A stretch of DNA of 64,000 bases from Fluviicola sp. XM-24bin1 (lineage in GTDB: Bacteria; Bacteroidota; Bacteroidia; Flavobacteriales_D; Crocinitomicaceae): the NCBI GenBank assembly GCA_003149635.1, contig QCWI01000011.1, positions 1 to 64,000 of the forward strand, in the 5' to 3' direction. The position numbers and the translations under genes were made by a program. The first letter of the stretch is position 1. Every line of letters starts with the position of its first letter. The notes under the pieces were generated by a model. It was given only the letters and a program-made list of their open reading frames with translations, was not told the DNA's origin and did no database searches. Positions 62,193 to 64,000 of this stretch are shown piece by piece.

Positions 62193-64000
62193 ATGTTAAA
62201 AACAGTTCGACACCATCGTTTTGTTTATCCGGTAATTTTCGCTGGAGTTTTTGTCATTTCTGCATGTGAAGCAAATGTTGAATCACCTCCTGTATCCAAT
62301 GAGATGATCTCAGCGGAATCGGAAACGGCAGAAGAGCAGGATTCTATTGAAATCATCAATGGGACTTTTTTAGGAAACGATCAACGCAATTACTACGGTG
62401 ATAGCATTGGAAATGAGCTTAAAGAACTCTGGAAACTGCATTTGGGAACCGGGACGACAAATTTGGCAGATGGCCCAGTGGAATGGAGTGGTGCGGGCTG
62501 GACAGGACAGCCACTTGTAGTGCGCGAACACGATAAAAAATACTTGTTACTCGGCTGTTATGATCACAACTTGAAAAAGATTGATGCGGCCACCGGAAAT
62601 CTAGTTTGGTCGTATGAATATGACGATGTCATTAAAGGAACCGGAAGTATCTGGGACAATGCCGATGCGGAAAAACCGGAAGATCGCTTGGTAATCCTTC
62701 AAGGAAGCCGTTTGGGGAATCAAAATTCGCTGTCCGCACCTGAAGTATATAGCTATCGTGCAATCTCTTATATGACGGGTGAAGAGTTGTGGCGCATGAA
62801 CAGCAAACGAAGTAGCAGTTATAGCAGAGATGTTGATGCTTCTGCCATTACAATCGGAGATACTGCCTACATTGGATTGGAAAATGGTTCGTTTATTTCA
62901 TTCGGCCCAGGAAAAGAACATTTGAAACCTATTGCATCTACCGAATACTTTGAGCCTAGTGTTTTTCAAGAGCTTCCGTTGTACGAAAAGGAAGATGTCT
63001 GGAAGCACGGAGGGAATCTAGTAACGGAAGCTTCTCCTGCTCGAATTGGCGATCGCATTTACATTGCGTCGGGTTCAGGGCATGTTTACGGCTACAATCT
63101 AACTACGAAATCAATAGACTGGACATTTGACATTGGATCGGATTTAGACGGCTCGCCTGTGGTAACTTCGGATGGATGTTTGTTGATAACGGTAGAAAAG
63201 CAATATATCAGTGGGAGAGGAGGTGTATTTAAGTTGAATCCAGCTAAATCGCCTGAAGATTGCGTGGTTTGGTATTTCCCTACGGGCGATCGCGAATTTG
63301 CTGACTGGAAAGGAGGTGTTATTGGCAGCGTTGCAATCAACGATCAATACAATGATTCTGGTGAATATCCATTTATGGCAGTTTTCACAGGGATTGATGG
63401 TAAGTTGTACTTGGTAGATCATAAGTCAATTGATCCTGATAATGTATGTTCAGGCCCCAACGACGAGCAATCGTATCCAATGCCGGTATTATTAGAGGAG
63501 AGAAATATTGGCCCTTCGATTTCCACGCCGATTTTCGTTCAGAATAAGATCGTTGCTGCTGGATATCATGGATTGAACCTTTACGAAGTAAACAAGACCG
63601 GACAAATCATCGCCTCAACTAAGAAGAATGGTGTGTTTGAAGCTTCTCCGGTAGCCGATCAAGGGAAGATTTATATTGCATCCAGAAATGGTTATTTGTA
63701 CTGTCTTGGAAGTGAAAATGAATTTTCATCGGATTCAGAATTAGTAGCGGATGTCCAAGATAAGAAAGTAACTCCAAAGTTTTCCAAGCCAAAACCAATC
63801 AAAAAGGAACCTGTCAAAAAAGAAGTGAAGAAGCCATCGAAGCCGAAAGTTGCTCAAAAACCTGAGATCAAGAATTCTGGATCAAAATCACTTAGGAAAG
63901 GTTATTATTACATTGTTGCCGGTGCATTTGGAGTAAAATCGAACGCCGTAAAAGAGGTCAAAAGGTACTGCGCAATGGGAATTGATGCTTTCATGACTCC
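62193..64000 (+). CDS. PQQ-like beta-propeller lipoprotein with C-terminal SPOR domain (partial)
   Basis: The frame opens at the ATG at 62193 and is still open at the window end (at least 602 residues). The signal MLKTVRHHRFVYPVIFAGVF then VISACEAN gives lipidated Cys25. A propeller follows with repeats such as KIDAATGNLVWSYEY, VYGYNLTTKSIDWTFDIGSDLDGSP and KIYIASRNGYLYCL. A Lys/Pro-rich linker (about 520-565: KPKPIKKEPVKKEVKKPSKP) leads to a SPOR-like domain beginning KGYYYIVAGAFGVKSNAVKE. SPOR domains bind denuded peptidoglycan; a propeller joined to one suggests an envelope protein resembling BamB-like scaffolds. The end of the SPOR domain lies outside. Confidence 0.85.
   Translation, partial: MLKTVRHHRFVYPVIFAGVFVISACEANVESPPVSNEMISAESETAEEQDSIEIINGTFLGNDQRNYYGDSIGNELKELWKLHLGTGTTNLADGPVEWSGAGWTGQPLVVREHDKKYLLLGCYDHNLKKIDAATGNLVWSYEYDDVIKGTGSIWDNADAEKPEDRLVILQGSRLGNQNSLSAPEVYSYRAISYMTGEELWRMNSKRSSSYSRDVDASAITIGDTAYIGLENGSFISFGPGKEHLKPIASTEYFEPSVFQELPLYEKEDVWKHGGNLVTEASPARIGDRIYIASGSGHVYGYNLTTKSIDWTFDIGSDLDGSPVVTSDGCLLITVEKQYISGRGGVFKLNPAKSPEDCVVWYFPTGDREFADWKGGVIGSVAINDQYNDSGEYPFMAVFTGIDGKLYLVDHKSIDPDNVCSGPNDEQSYPMPVLLEERNIGPSISTPIFVQNKIVAAGYHGLNLYEVNKTGQIIASTKKNGVFEASPVADQGKIYIASRNGYLYCLGSENEFSSDSELVADVQDKKVTPKFSKPKPIKKEPVKKEVKKPSKPKVAQKPEIKNSGSKSLRKGYYYIVAGAFGVKSNAVKEVKRYCAMGIDAFMT

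Overview
The window looks like chromosomal DNA of a member of the phylum Bacteroidota, most likely order Flavobacteriales. The evidence is: promoters with the Bacteroidota -7 box TAnnTTTG (upstream of rpoD, ssrA, rpsA, clpC and others), a PorP/SprF-type protein and a remnant with a type IX secretion C-terminal sorting domain, a BatA-like protein, a short MenE-like ligase, DUF4293, an RRM RNA-binding protein and a tmRNA whose tag ends in LAA. Assignment below order level is not possible from reading alone. I see no insertion sequence, prophage, CRISPR array, tRNA or rRNA.

Layout. 1-2 kb: start of rpoD (cut by the window edge) and an HtrA protease. 2.1-6 kb: a tightly overlapping + strand run of dapF, an unknown gene, a GNAT acetyltransferase, mltG and a Tat-exported glycosylasparaginase. 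6-9 kb: a membrane-protein gene broken by an in-frame TAG, then a GH2 beta-mannosidase. 9.3-11 kb: a lipoprotein divergent from a MarR-OsmC pair whose promoter carries a 14-bp palindrome. 11-15 kb: BatA-like protein, degenerate dihydroorotase and a PmtA-like methyltransferase. 15-22 kb: a likely operon for an LptF/G permease, two glycosyltransferases, RibBA, a LolD-like ATPase and a TIGR02757 protein, preceded by a START-like gene.

23-32 kb is the most accessory part: unknown lipoproteins, a TPR protein, a nonsense-interrupted T9SS-secreted protein, a vWA-LRR protein, a CarboxypepD_reg lipoprotein, a frameshifted Cys-rich protein, a TIGR02117 protein and a PorP-like protein. 32.6-37 kb holds a giant AsmA protein, a small membrane protein, a DUF427 gene broken by TAA, and tmRNA (ssrA). 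37-44 kb carries a stand-alone receiver domain, an RRM protein, mscL, recR, smpB, DUF4293, a DnaJ-domain membrane protein, a MenE-like ligase and a secreted thioredoxin. 44-50 kb carries DUF2911 and a translationally coupled set: PIG-L deacetylase, a 45-residue membrane protein, a sodium:solute symporter, an AlkB-like enzyme and a DinB-like protein. 50-62 kb carries rpsA, a TPR protein, gyrA, clpC, then a minus-strand set of phosphoribosyltransferase, murQ and four small membrane proteins. At the right edge is a PQQ-propeller/SPOR lipoprotein cut by the window end.

The most unusual signal is the number of broken small genes. Four open frames carry a single in-frame stop (TAG at 6240, TAA at 26893, TAA at 36482, TAG at 60580) and two show a one-base frameshift (near 30320 and 59690), while all housekeeping genes are intact. 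Either this lineage is losing accessory genes or the sequence has residual errors; a global stop-codon reassignment is excluded because TAA, TAG and TGA end intact genes normally.
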